DNA of 64,000 nt from Chrysomallon squamiferum (taxonomy: Eukaryota > Mollusca > Gastropoda > Neomphalida > Peltospiridae), in assembly GCA_012295275.1 (NCBI GenBank), contig CM022673.1, forward strand, positions 22,454,413-22,518,412, read 5' to 3'. Shown piece after piece: positions 12,887 to 27,015 of the stretch. How positions within the stretch are numbered: position 1 is the first letter of the stretch; the number at the start of each line of letters is the position of its first letter. The notes beneath the pieces are model-generated. The model saw only the letters and a list, made by a program, of their open reading frames with translations. It searched no databases and was not told the origin of the DNA. A program made the translations under genes and the position numbers.

Positions 12887-14705
12887 TATGTCTGTTTATA
12901 CTTTTACCAGTAATACTTCCATTGTGATTGCTGAGGAACATCTAAGTTTCTTGTAGACGACCAAGAACTTGTGAACCAGTTTTCAAGACCAACGAATATA
13001 TGTCTAATTTACACTGTTGGAAATCAGTTAAAAGATATAAGGCTATTGACGTTATTGGTTGACATTTGTTTTTGGTTTGTTTCTTTTCCCGGGTGTCGTT
13101 CTACACAGAGAGTTTAAAACACGTAACACTGGTAAATGATTTGACGCACAAATATGGATAATAGCATTTTGTTAAATCTGTGGTCTTGACATTTTTTTGG
13201 TGTGATATATTTATCATGAAAATTGAAAGATGAGGTTGAATCTAACTTAATAAATGATTGTTGTGAAATGAAGTTTCAATGCGATTTGTTTGGATACCTG
13301 ATTACACGACATTGTTAGCACGAAACGAACTTATCCATTTCATTCATCCAGAAAACCTTCACTTTTTTTATAGATGTCAACACTGTATATCATGTGTCTT
13401 TTCACATAATTAGACTGTGTCGCACGATTAGACTGGACAAATATAAGACATTTCGGGTTTTTAAACTGTTTTGTACGGATGAAATAAAGTATCAACGACA
13501 TTTCTTGATTTGGAAATGCATAATACATAGCGAAAAAATTAAATTACTATTTATTTTTTATGAACTGAGGAATTTGCTCTTTGGACTGCACTTGTGTTCA
13601 TGTTTTCTTTCAAGTTTTAGAAATTACAGCATATATATATTTTTTATTTTTTTTATTGGAGAAATGATGTTTGTATTGTAATGTTTATACTTGCATTGCA
13701 GTGATATGAATTCTATTATCGGAATATACTGCAGCCATCAGTGGGGTTTTTTTTTTCAAACGTAACGCAAACAATGTGCTTGGTTATCTTCACATCATTA
13801 TAAAGCAGAGAACTGCGTTGTTTTATTTCAATCACCCTGCAAACATTTGTACAGTTCCCTTTTAAAATTTGATAGAAAAAAATTAATTAGTTTTCGCTGC
13901 AGTCGTTTGTACAGATATCAGTTTTTCTGCAGTAATTTTGAAACGTTTTCTTTGTATAATAGACAAATGATGTACTTTATCTACTTGGATAATTTTTTTC
14001 GGAGGTTTTTTGAAGGAGGTTTTCTGGGGCAGGTTTTCTTAATTAGTTTTTTGTTAGGTTAGTATATAAAGTTTTATCCAACATGTTTACTATCAGCCAT
14101 TTTCTTTTATTTATTTGATTTGGCTTCCTTCAAGTTTATGATAATTATTTTCTTTGTCCAGCGTTTTTTTTTTTTTTTTTTTTTCGTTGTCCCGTAATAA
14201 TATTTGTTGTCACTTTCCGTGTTTGTTGTTGATGTTAAATGACGTTCGGGCTAGGAAATGTCATCATAACTGGATTAAACGCTAGCATTTAGAACTGCAT
14301 AAGGAATATCGACTAGTTTAAACCACAGACCGGATATTGTTTTACCTTTTGCATGCCTTCTCCTGCTGGCCAGTATTTCATTACAAAATATTAACTTTTT
14401 TACTATAATTTCATTTTGTATTCAGATTTGTTTTCCATAATATGAATGTCTTCTTTTAATTTTGTGTGTACAGATTTTACCTACTGAGGTTTGATGAGTA
14501 TTGCGCCTCAAAAATGACGGTTTCACATAGCTCTAACTTTTCAGATTGATACTAAAAATGTAAATGATTGCTTACCTTACATAAAAATCTAGTTTAATTC
14601 AGTTTTAATGCGCTCTTTTTCTTTCCGTCTTTATCTTTCTCTATTTTTTACCAACCTCCGTGTATATCTATCTACCTGTTAGGCTGTCTACCGCTTTATC
14701 TTCTG

Positions 14706-14742
<37 letters not shown>

Positions 14743-17700
14743 TGTTAATATTGTTTCGCAATCTCACTGTTACGTTTTCTCCCGTACCCGTTTAAATGTG
14801 TTGGCCAGTTTATTTATATTCAGAATTGTGTTTAAAGTCGATCATTCGGGTAAGATCCGTCCTACACCGTGTGATATGATTAACACTTTCTAAAACACCT
14901 TTAGTTTCAAAATAGCTTTTATGTTAATACCGTCTTATTTATTTCCAAGCTTATACTAAAACCATGTTAAATAAAAGAAATATATATTAAAAAATAATAA
15001 TAATGATAGATGATTAAAGAAAAAATGTCTTTTAGATATCTTCTGAGTAAACGATTTGATTGTTATCTCATTATTCCGTTATTAACGTGGAATATATTAA
15101 TATTGTTATTGAATATGTAATATATATATCACAATGTTTTAAAATAAATAAATTGTAGATTATGATTTAATGTGGTTGTTTTTATTTGTTTGTTTGACTT
15201 TTTTCTTCTGTTATTTAAATATTTTCGACAGTGTTTTATAATCTTCACTGTATAATATCTGAGGTAGGCCTATACATGACACTTATTTTCTAAAACAAAT
15301 AACAGAACTAAAGATAAGTAATTCTTTGAAATAGTTCACAAAATATATTATCATGTGCTATTCCAAAATAAAGTTTATGTTTTATAGTAATTGACTATAT
15401 CAAAACCTTTTATGGTCCTAAAATAAAATTTATATATTTCAAAAGTATTTTCAATGTTATCAGTGTTCTTTAAATTTTTTGTTATTTTGTATGTCTGATG
15501 CAGGTAACATATACTTATCTTTGTACTACATGATTTATGCTGAACATTTTGGTTCTCTTTTTAAAAAATTATTTATTCTGTCTGCAGCTGCTTTTAATTT
15601 TACAAACTGGCCAAATAAAGATATGATATGACGTGTATATATTTGTTTTAATAGAAATGTGTTATTTCTTGTTCCATTCAAATGACTCCTTGGATACCTA
15701 AAAATCAGTTTAATGTTAAGTATGTATGAGTTTATGTGTGCATGTGTTTATGTGGTTATATGTCCAGTAATAGTGATTATAATAAAGAAATCAAAATTGT
15801 AAATATTTAAAATATAACAGTGGTATTACTGTTCTCTTTCTAACTGTTCATTGAAAGTATAAATAAAACCAATTCGAATCATAAAAAAAAAGTTAGAATT
15901 TATGATGTTCATGGAAACACTGAAAGGTAATTGTTGGGTTCTCCCGGATACCACACGGCGAACGTAAGACTACTTCCGTCTAGCCATCTCCAAGTCCCAA
16001 TATTCTAGACCAATAAAAAACGAGTAGTCTCGGTAAGCTGAAAAGCGTAAAGTTAAATTGCCATTGAACAAGGTGAGTCCAGTCTGTGCATACGTGCGCA
16101 TGTTTTGATTTGATAGAATCAAGGATGAAACCAAAATACCAGCTTTGTCTGGGAAAAAAGTCGTGGTAATTTTTTCGATCTTATTACTGACAGAAAAGGA
16201 TAAATAAATCTTTATGAACAACATGAATTTACAATTCTGTAGAGGCTTTGGAAAGACTTTGGAAATTAAGAATATATTTAAACTCTTTATTATCTCAGTT
16301 GGCTCAAACCCAGAGCATTGGAATGGTAATTATGATTTAAGTGTGTGTTTTTTTTTTTTTATGTAACATAGATTTATAGAAGATAGCCAAGTATATTTCT
16401 GTTGGATATTTTATCGAGTTATTCTGAGGTAGTTACTTACACTTGAAAACTAACTAACAAACTAAGATAACATATTTTAATAATTGAAAGCTTAGTTAGA
16501 AAGTTAACGTGAGCAACTGGACTTAATTAGAATAGTATTATCTCTCAATGCTATTTGCCTTTGTATTTTATCGTGAGAATCTTACGATTAAATTACATGT
16601 TACCATTGATGGTTAACTAATGTAAAATATAAAACAATTACCCATATTCAATACTTGTTTGCGTTATTATTCTGTAGTGGATACAGACTAGTCATTTAGT
16701 AGTTTAAGCTGCCTCTTTAACACCTTGTCACGTGACGCTATTATAGTCTGCTAACCTTGAGCCGGGAGAAGTCAACTTTGAGGTTTTAATATAGTCAGAC
16801 GAGTCACCGTGACAGATACAAAGAAGCAGTCTGCATACTTCCAGTTTATCTTTTATTTGTTTTGTTTTTATTCTTATGTTGTGTATTCTTATGAAAAATA
16901 AATCGATAGTAGGGGTTGTTTTCTGTTGATGAGAAGATTATTCAAATATTTTCAGTTCAGTTTGCTGCTAACAAACACATTACTAGTCGACACACCTGCA
17001 ATCATAATTTGCCCGCATAACTGATAATCGCTTAGAGCGAATAGCATTTAATTGTCGAACCTTATCACTGGCATTTTTATTAAGTCTGAATTACATAACT
17101 ATACATAAAAGATGCTTACTTCTTGAAAATAGCTCGATTTTTATGTAAAGATTTTTCCAGTAGAAAAGAAACACTGTAACATTCAAGTATGCCGAATAGT
17201 CACCTAACATTATTATTTTGTGGTCGAAGGGAGAGAAAAACGAACGAAAACCATATCTGAAGAAATCATGAAGAACCAATGAAATAATGTCCCTTCTTGG
17301 AATTTTAAAACGATGGTTTAGCCTCATAAATAGAGCTTAATAAACAAAATGCTTACTATTTAATCGAATAGAATAAAATTTATATCTTTTTTTTATTTTT
17401 TCCAAGAAGTTTAGTATCAAACTATTCCAGTAAGAATAAAATGAAGACATAAATGATAAAATGACTATATTGTTTGTAGTTAATGAAGTGGTCTTTGGGT
17501 TTGTCGCTGTGTGCGCGCGTGAGAATCAAAGATGAAAGACGGATTCGAATCCAGAATCCTATCTCCTTGAAGCTGACACAGCAATGTGGAAGATTCGAAC
17601 ACACACACCACAGAACCGTCGGAAGATGAATTCTTCTTTTCTTCTTCTTCTTATTATTAATTTTTCAAGCGCAACATCCTGCCAAATTTTCTAGAAATTC

Positions 17701-17780
17701 TTTCTTTTCTTTTCTTTACTTATTTAATATTTAAATATTTATTTTCTTTTTTATGATTGTTTCTTTTTTTTCTGTTTCAG
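12887..17780. other. Receptor 3' region and intergenic space
   Basis: No gene supported. The first AATAAA after the receptor stop is near 13483, with others near 15364 and 15611, so the 3' UTR end is uncertain. A (CTAT)n tract lies at 14705-14742. The patches at 15940-16100 and 16690-16830 have more balanced base composition, but I find no recognisable coding or RNA feature in them. Confidence 0.5.
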
Positions 17781-17836
17781 TTGCAATGACCAAATATTTA
17801 CACTAACACTATCGGAATGACAAAATTTCTGTTCTG
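17781..17836 (+). other. Possible non-coding 5' exon of the galactosyltransferase gene
   Basis: A short segment flanked by a good acceptor (ttttttctgtttcag) and a donor-like gtaatc, about 290 bp upstream of the first coding exon. It contains no frame continuous with the coding start at 18128. Supported by splice-site pattern only. Confidence 0.25.
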
Positions 17837-17953
17837 GTAATCATTTTTTTGTTTTGTTTTACTTTCCTTTGTCTGCGGTAACTGCTTGAAGCTACTGGCT
17901 ATAGTGCGGAGGGCTGATTCGTACGGAATGGATATAAACTACTGTTGTTGTTG

Positions 17954-17994
<41 letters not shown>

Positions 17995-18127
17995 GGCAGT
18001 AGTAGTAACAGAAGTAAAATTTATTGTCTGCGTATTATTAATGTGCTAGAGTTCAAATCTTATCTGTCATATTTTGTTTTCATGCTGTGGGTAAATGTTA
18101 GAGTTACTGCCCTTTATTTTGAACATT

Positions 18128-21100
18128 ATGGCACTTGGAATAACTCGACGTGGTATTATAACTTTTGGAATTGGTCTGTTGTTTGGTTTTGCTGTAACGT
18201 ATATGCTTGCATTTACTCTGCGTTACAGAACTTCGCATGAAATTCTTTACTCAAGTGGTTTTATACCTAAAAGTCCGCACAGTCACGGAGAAATGGATCA
18301 GTTTCGAGGCCCGGACGTATCGGTCCAATGGGCAGACGAACATTCACATTTGCATGCAGGTGAAGTTGACGACACTGACACTGATTTTAATAAGGAGATT
18401 TTTACTATTTGATAGAAAAACATTATGAACTTACCTCATTAATGATACATATCATAAAACATTTCAAGTAAATTTCTTAAAGATAACATGACATTGTCAC
18501 TGACAATTAGATATGAATGTTTATATATGGCTTACTTTTAACAAATTTGCATACGTGTAAATTTTGACATTTTTGTTGAATACTAAAAATAATAAATAAA
18601 TACTAAAAAGACCAACAAAACAAATTTAAAAAAGTAACGTACAATTAAAACATTATTTATTCTGTGCATACAGTAAATTAACATGACAAAATACACTTGA
18701 AAAATTAACCATGAGGTTTATGCTATCAGTTCCATGTCCTTTTAAATAATAAAAACATTTAGTACTTGAAAGTTCCACGAGTAAAATGTCAAAGATATGT
18801 AACCAACAATATTTGTATTAATAATCACTTGAGCCTTACTCTGTTTACTATAACTAAGGTATAGTGTTTGTAATGGTTAGATATTTTAAAATAATATTCT
18901 TTTATTTAAAATAGAGGAGTCCAGTGAGGTTGCTGTTGAATTAGCTAAACGGGTTAGAGTTTTATGCTGGGTAATGACCAGTCCCAGTAATCATGAGTCA
19001 AAAGCAAAACACATCAAAGTGACATGGGGAAAACGATGTAACATCCTTATTTTCATGAGCTCTGAGGCTGATCCAAATCTTCCTGCTGTTAAACTACAGG
19101 TAATTTAATATTTAACATCAGAAAGTAATATGCTTTACACAATTTATTTAAAAGATATTACAACCAATATTATAATTCAATCAAAATTTCCCAGTTATTT
19201 CATTATTTTTTGTTTTAATTATAGGTTCTTAGAAAAATAACAGTGACAGTTGTAGTCAGGTGTTTGTGATTTGGTGTTACATACACACTGATCCAAGTAT
19301 TATTCGAATTGGTTGTTAAGACTCCTTAATATGAATGATTATAAAACCAGTTATCTTCAGTACTTTGAATTCTGTACATAATAACTACATGACATGTTCT
19401 AAAAACTTACAGTTGACAGATGATGACAGACATTATGTATGTTTTCTGAATGTTAATTACTTTGATATCAAAGCTTTTTGCTCATGTTTTGTTTTTAAAA
19501 ATATTCTTGATGGAAATATATTATGTAATGAAATAATATTACATTATGTCGTTAGTTATATTTAAATTTAGAACAGCTGCTGAAAATAAATGACTGATGT
19601 ATTCTTTCATGCACTGTTTTATGTCCCTGACTTTAACTTTCATCTCATTATAAAATCTGATAGCTCTGTAAAAATTGGCAGACCTGTAATATATTTTAAA
19701 AATAAGACTAAATTTAAAAATAAAAAATTGTCATTTATACTTAAATATACTTTTATCATGAGCAGGGAAAAATTAAAATTAAGCAAAACTTTAAAAATAA
19801 TTTTAATTTGAAAACTACAAAGAACACAACAAACCAACTCTTTTTATTTCCACAATCATATTGCACAGTTGCCACCATGTCTCAGACTCCAGAAACAGTT
19901 AACACTTATGGTGAGACATACATAAAGGTGAAAAAGTGAGTAAACAAAATTGTTGAGCAAAATGTTCTTTGTTCTAGTGTTTGTTTGAGGGCAAAACATT
20001 ATTGTCTCTCCTACTTAATCTTAATCAAAAACATTTTGAAAACACTATAAAAATCTTAGTTTCATATTTAACTATTCTGAAATATCTTCATTATATAGAT
20101 GCATTTTTTAAATATTTATTTGAAATTTTGTTCAGGTCAGTGAAGGTCGAGATAATTTATGGGCAAAAACGAAAGCTGCTTTTAAATACGTTTATAAACA
20201 TCACTTTAAAGATGCTGATTGGTTTTTCAAAGCAGATGATGACACTTACACTATTGTTGAAAACATGAGGTACTTTTTAAGTGACAAGGATTCCAGATCT
20301 CCCATTTATTTTGGGAGAAGATTTAAACCCTATGTTACACAAGGATACATGAGTGGTGGTGCTGGCTATGTTTTGAGTCGTGAAGCTCTTGAACGTTTTA
20401 TTACCAAAGCTGCTGATGATGATTCAAAATGTCGAGCAGACAATGGAGGAGCAGAAGACCTTGAAATGGGGAAATGTTTACAGAATGTTGGGGTAGTGGC
20501 AGGAGATTCACGAGATGAACTTGGCAGAGAACGCTTTCATCCTTTTGTTCCAGAACATCATCTCATTCCAGGCATCTTGCCAAAAGATATGTGGTACTTC
20601 AGTTACAATTTTTACCCTGCTAAACAGGTTTGAACATTTTTACTTTTTTATGCATTTATTTAAATAAATTTAAATGTAATTTTGTTAGGTTAAAATATAT
20701 AAATTCAGGTTAGAATGTTTCTATAATTTAAAAAAAAATTACTTTAAACAAAATGTTGATATTTTTACCAGTTCAAAACAGCCGTGTAGGTGGATTTAGA
20801 TCACATAAAATGTAGAAGAATTTGAAATAATTTTGTATTAAATGTTTTTTTATCTTTTATTCTGTCAAAAATGTAGGAAAATGTGACATCTGTAAGTTCC
20901 AAATATTTAATGATATGGATTGAAAAACCAGTCAGATTAATTCTGAAAAGTAGATTATGACATTAATAATTAAGAAATATTTATAAGAAATACATGCTAA
21001 TTCAAATTATTTTCTGTAAGTTGGCTTATTTATTTATTTTTGTTTATATATTTATTTTTAATTAATATTTAAAACAGAATGCAGCATGTAAATGTGCAGA

Positions 21101-22754
21101 ATAAATTAAAAGTGAGTCTTGCTAAGTATGGCATCAATTTCATTTCAGAGCTTTTAATTACAGTTAGCTTTTTAATTTTAATTTTGAAATGCTTAATTTT
21201 TTTCTTTAATTTTTTAATTTTTGTTACATTACTAAAGCAGGATTTAATTTTGCTCTTAAACATAAATTAATTGTTTGATAAAACCAAATTAGCTGTATTT
21301 CCTTTCTTCTTCTTTTTTTTAAACTAATAAAAAAAGTTTAAAAAATAAAAAAGTAAATAGTTGACTGATAAGAATGTACTTTAAAAATAAATCCTGCTTC
21401 AGTTTAAGCATTTATTTTCTAATGGTTTATTTTTGTTTGAATTATTATTATTGATTTTAATTTTTACAATTTGTTATGAATTTAGTTGCAGTATTTGTTG
21501 TTTTTCTTAAAATGAGTAATTAAAATGTTGATATGAACATTAATGTATATGTGCATTGTTAGCACTGTTTTAATAAAATTCAGTAGTATATAAATACATT
21601 GCTGTTTCAAAAGCTCTTCTGATTATCTATAGAAATTTTTTTGCTTCTTAAGGGTATTTATCAACCTCAAATAGATGTTGGTTTGGTCTTAATGTGTTTC
21701 AATTTAGGTCTTTGTTTTATTTTTATTTTTATTTTTATTATCATGGTTTTATCAGTTCTGATTTAGATAAAAAATAAATATAATTATGTTGTTAATAAAT
21801 ATCTGTTTATTTGCTTTCACAAAGAATAAACATTACAGCTTAAAGAATAATATCTGAGTTAGGAGTTAATTTTAAAAATATACAGCCTTCTGAACCACAA
21901 ATTTGTAGAATCATATAGAAATTAAACTGAATGTTTTACCACAAACTGAATATGGTTTAATCCTCAATTTTAAATTTCTAATCTTTTTTTTTTTATTTGT
22001 TGTTGGTGTTGTTGTTGAAACTAACAGTTTAAAGAAATAAATAAAAAATACTGGTATGTAATGTGTGATTTGGAATTTTTTTCAGACTATTTAATTTTTA
22101 AATGTTATTACTTTTATACAGTAGGTTAAATATATATAAAAAAAGGAAAGTTTTACTAAAATTTTCTTTGATTTGTATTTGAATAAATATGTTTATTGAT
22201 ACAAGGTTTAATTTCAGGGTCCAGAATGTTGTAGTGATTATGCCATAACATTCCACTATGTTGCTCCAAATCTTATGTATGTATTGGACTACATGATATA
22301 CCATCTTAAACCATACGGCATTCATGTAAAACAGGTCAGTTTTCTTGTTGTTGTTGTTGTTGTTCTTCTTCTTGTTCTTCTTCTTCTTATTAATATTATT
22401 ATTATTATTATGATATTGTTGCTATTATTGTTTGTTTTGAAACAAATATTCAGTTGGCATTAGTTGAGATATTTTAAATTTTCTGGTATAAGAGCATTTT
22501 AGGTTGTTCTTGTGTTGTTGTTGTTGGGGTTTTTTTTAATTTTTTTTATTAATTACTATAGAATTGTGACATATTTACACATTTACTTTCAGCAATGTCC
22601 TAGCACAAAATATAAAAAAATCACAGAAGTTAATCAAGAAACAAAAGTTGTCAAAGTGGTAGAAGAAAAGGAGAAACACCTAATTGAAAGTAATACAATT
22701 ACTGAAACAAATCAAAATGAGAAGAAACAAAGTACACAAACTCAGAAAAGTTAA
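18128..22754 (+). CDS. C1GALT1: Core 1 beta-1,3-galactosyltransferase (glycoprotein-N-acetylgalactosamine 3-beta-galactosyltransferase)
   Basis: Adds galactose from UDP-Gal to GalNAc-Ser/Thr to make the core 1 O-glycan in the Golgi. Coding exons: 18128-18359, 18915-19099, 20136-20627, 22218-22334, 22593-22754; 1188 nt, 395 residues, in frame. It is a type II membrane protein: a short cytoplasmic end, then one hydrophobic segment at about residues 8-28 ([16 protein letters not shown]). Family motifs are [21 protein letters not shown], the DxD-type metal motif in [48 protein letters not shown] and [11 protein letters not shown]. The start at 18128 has A at -3 and G at +4. An in-frame ATG at 18095 would add 11 residues but has T at -3. 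The tail after the catalytic domain is rich in Lys, Glu, Gln and Thr, as is common outside the conserved core. Confidence 0.95.
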
Positions 22755-22914
22755 CACTGATTTGACCTATTTAAAAAACAATTTTAAAAATGACATTTGG
22801 AAGAGCTATTAATATTTAAAAAATAGAATTGGAGCTTTTTTATGTGTGTATGTTTTATCTTCTTCATTTTTAAAAAATATTTCTTAATATATTTCACATC
22901 TTAATATTAATCCA

Positions 22915-22950
<36 letters not shown>

Positions 22951-24918
22951 TTTTATATTAAAATTTACAGAATAAAGGAAACTAATGGTAATATTTGTTT
23001 TAAATTCAATAAGACAGCTGTGACTGCCTTAAACCAAAATGAATGTTTTAATTAAAATGTTTGATTTAAATAAATATAATAATCAGTGTTTTAACATTAT
23101 GTGTGAAATAATCTCTTAGGATAAGTATTTTTTTATTCAGAATCAAGTCTTAAATGATCCAAAGAATGATTTTTTTCTTAATCTAGTCACATGGGAGATT
23201 AGATCTATCTATATATATATATATCTGGTTCTGGTTTCCTAGTCATGTCAAAATAAATCCATTTTTACAGGCCATGCATACGTGATTTCCAACATTATCA
23301 TAATTTGTTTTGGGTTGCCGTTTCTTTTTATTTTCATAAATTATTCACATTTAGTACATAACTAATATATGCACTAACATACACAGTATGAAATATTTTC
23401 ATTGATTTTCATTGTGTTGTAGACTGATTAGTGTGTTTAGAAAATTTGGACCTTTGCACAGACATACTTTGTGATTTTGTATTAGAATTCTACAGATACT
23501 GTTATTTAAAAATGAGAAATTTATATCCACAGAAAGAATATTAGATACTTAACTTATTTTTATTTATCTCAAAGGTAGAGCTGTTTTTAAATGTTGATTT
23601 TTATGATTTGTATTGAATATTCAATAAGTAATTTGTGTATTAGAATGGTACCAAATCAAGATAAGTAAAATATTTTAAAATATTAATACTGTCACACAAG
23701 TTAAAAATAATAAAATGATGCACAGACACTGAGAACATGTTTTAAATGAGTTGTCTAGAAACAATGAAATATGTTCGTTTGTATATATCACATGTATATT
23801 TTTAATAATATTTATTATAATGACCAAGAGTACATTTGATTGTTTTTTCCAGGTGTTTATTTGTTATGTGTAATTTTTTTAACTTGTTAAAACAAACACT
23901 AGATAATATGGTAAAAATTAAAGAAGTGAAGCCATCAATGAGCAACAGTCATGAAAAAATGACTTGAATATTGCTTGGTACTCACATATAACTGTTATAA
24001 TGTGTATGTTAGATGTTTTTATTGTTTTCCTAGTAAATGAATTGAGTTTTAGCCCTGCCTTGAAAAAATCTTCATCAGGCTAACCCTGTTAGGTAATGAA
24101 GAATAAAGCCACATGAGTTCAGTGCAAAACATGGCCAATATTGCAGAAAGTACTATCAATGCCTTACAAGTAACAACAACAATGAACAGTGGTAAACAAC
24201 AGTGATGCACCAAAATAAAATAACAGATGTTGGAATACTTTGTGAATTTCTAAATGTTTGGCCTATAGTACAGTGTGGAACCAATTTGTTAATCATACAA
24301 TGCATCAAATTAAAAAACTAAATAAATAGAAAATAACATGTTACTGTTCAAAATGTGACTCAGTAAAAGGAGTAGCTTTTTATCCAATCTTCACTCTTTT
24401 GATCCAAAGACCATCGGTCATATCCTGACTCAAAGTGATATTCTATGTGTCTTGCATGTCAGAATTAACTAATACATTGTATAATGCTTCTTTATCAGAT
24501 GAAGTAATATTTAAACATGCTGACAAACTAAAATAGCTGCAAGAGACCATTAAAAATGGCTGTTTGCAGAAAAATTGCCAAAAATAGGAATTAATTTATA
24601 GACCAAATGGAAATAATCTATAAGGCATCATGGGCAGTGAACCAGATTTTTTTCACTGAGCAGTTTAGAAAAAAACAATGATAAATTAACAGTTATAATT
24701 TTTTAAATGACAATCAAATATAGCAATATGTTTTTCCATTCAGTTAAAAAAATATGCCTTGATTGTTGTCAGTGAATGTTAGCAATGAATTGTTTCTATA
24801 TTCCTTTTTATTTTATAATTTTATATTAACCATAAGGTAGTAATGGATTTTGTGATGTAAATGAGCACAAACAAGCAAGATTAAAAGGAAACATTTTATA
24901 GCCAATAAAAGTTTCTTC

Positions 24919-24950
<32 letters not shown>

Positions 24951-26316
24951 GTTATCAGAAAATTTTGATAAATATTAGATTTTTTAAATTTTCATCTTTT
25001 TTTTAATTATTGTTTTTAAGAGAACTGGTAAATTAATAAATGAAAAAGTTATGTTAAAAAATTAATCAAAATTAAAATTTATTTTGAAGTAGAGATTATT
25101 CATCAACCGTTTCTAAAACATAGTTAATTTTTATTTGATTCATTCAGCTTTGCATGTCATACAAAACTTTATACTTAGCACTAGTTCAATTCTAGACATA
25201 TACTATCTCATATTAATGATAAATTATAATTTATTATTTAAATACCATCACATCATACCAAAGCCTGTTTTTTTTAATATTATATATCTACATGCATCTG
25301 TGTGTGTGTGTGTGTGTGTGTATACATACATACATACATACATACATACATACATACATACATACATACAACCTATACATATATGTATATATATATATGC
25401 CTAGCAAATCTTGTATTTTGTAACCAAAATTGTTTTTTTATATAATATATTCTTTTTTAATTTTTATAAATTTTATTTGGTAAGAATTATCCAGAACTAC
25501 TGTAATTTATATGCAAATTAGTGCAAACTTTTACAGTAATTGTCAAAATAAAGTAAATGAATCTGATTATCTTTTCCATCAAATATATTTTATAGTGGTT
25601 TTTTGTGGTTATGGGAGATATTTTAATATATTTATATATACACTGTGAAACTAAAGTAGTAATATAAATATATTTTAAAACAAATTGCTGATTATTTCTT
25701 TTCTTTTATTTTTTTTCACATATATATCTCACTGTTGTTAATGTTCTGTATAAACATGTTTCGATATTTTAATAAACTCAAGTATTTTATTAATGCCATG
25801 TAGGAGATAACAGAGTGTGTCATTTTGTTGGTAAAATGTTTATTGTTGCAACTGTTATTACACATTTAGTTCCTAGAAAGGTTTTAAAAATTCAGTTTCT
25901 ATAAAGAAATTTTCATTGACTGCATGTTGTCTTCAACCACGGAAATAAACAGACTGATCAAATTCTCTCAGAGTATAGAACATTTCCACGTCTTCAGCTA
26001 TATGTTCTATAGCATGCATTCCTTGTCGTTAGACAGATTATTAATACTTTATGTATTAAGCATTGTGTTGAAAATGGATCAATGTTTAAAATTAAATTTA
26101 AAAAGAAAAAAAAGAGAAAAAAAAAGAAAAGGAAAAAAAAAGTCCAGTTTATTTATGAATATCGTTTGGGGAATAGCAATTGCTATTGACAGTTTATGCA
26201 AATATTAAAACACCACACCTTGTGTATTCTGGAAGTGGGCAGTTGTTAGTGTGTGGAGGGATGTCGATAATGATTGTGTCTTTAAGTATCAGAATAATCA
26301 GACAATAAGTACCTAT
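22755..26316. other. 3' region of the galactosyltransferase gene, no further gene seen
   Basis: AT-rich sequence with several AATAAA signals (for example near 23060, 23257 and 25770), a T run at 22919-22946, and a (TG)n-(CATA)n compound repeat at 25302-25370. It may hold a long 3' UTR. I see no coding exon or RNA gene. Confidence 0.5.
25302..25370. repeat. Compound (TG)n-(CATA)n microsatellite
   Basis: About ten TG units run directly into about twelve CATA units, followed by short TA-rich sequence. Confidence 0.95.
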
Positions 26317-26665
26317 ACATTTACATGCAGATGAAGTTGATGACACTGACACTGATTTTATTAAGTAGATATTTATTTTGTCGACTTCAGTGTTACTACT
26401 ATTAGATAGAAAAATATGAACTTACCTCAATATCATGAAACATTTAAAGTAACTTATATGGTACATAAACTATGATAAATTTCATAAAGATAACATGACA
26501 TTGTCACTGACAATTAGATATCAGTGTATATGTGATTTGCTTTTAACAAATTTGCGTACGTGTATATTTTGAAAATTTTGTTGAATAATAAAAATAATAA
26601 AATACTAAAAAGACCTAACAACTTATTAATTTTAAAATTAAATTTAAAAAAGAAACGTACAAATA
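26317..26665 (+). pseudogene. Decayed copy of the C1GALT1 exon 1/intron 1 boundary
   Basis: Closely resembles 18346-18650. The end of exon 1 (acatttacatgcag), the following gaagttga-gacactgacactgattttat stretch and about 250 bp of intron 1 can all be aligned. Shared segments include gataacatgacattgtcact, gacaattagatat and acaaatttgcgtacgtgta. The splice donor GT of the parent is AT here, so this copy could not splice at that site. No other exon of the gene is nearby. It could be a segmental duplication, or both loci could be copies of one dispersed repeat. Confidence 0.7.
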
Positions 26666-27015
26666 AAATAAAGAACTATTTTACAATTCATTTACAATCA
26701 CCTTCTAACATAATATATTTTAATGGATTATTACGTTTTAAGTTTGTATAATGAGTCTTGTAAGTATTTTCGTTCTAAATGAAACACGTGATCGTTTTCA
26801 GTTTAACTGTCAGAATATCTATTTTGTAATTCCAGTTAGTTTAATGTTTGTTAACATATATCTTACATTACAAATATATTTTCGTTATGAGATAGCTAGT
26901 TTCATTCAATGGAATATAACTTTTTTCACTAAGCTGTCCTCTGTCTCTAATTAAAATACTGTCAAACAGTACGAGTTTCCTTGAACTGTATTTCGAGTAC
27001 TGCAGCAGACTTAGC

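Noticed and set aside
15970-16224. 84-codon minus-strand open frame in a less AT-rich patch
   Set aside because: No family recognised and no promoter or splice support; more likely part of an old repeat.
17500-17640. tRNA-like B boxes (ggattcgaatcc, agattcgaac)
   Set aside because: No cloverleaf or proper A box can be drawn; at most a degraded tRNA-derived SINE.
18095-18127. Upstream in-frame ATG of C1GALT1
   Set aside because: T at -3 and a poorer context than the ATG at 18128; the shorter start also gives a more usual cytoplasmic tail.
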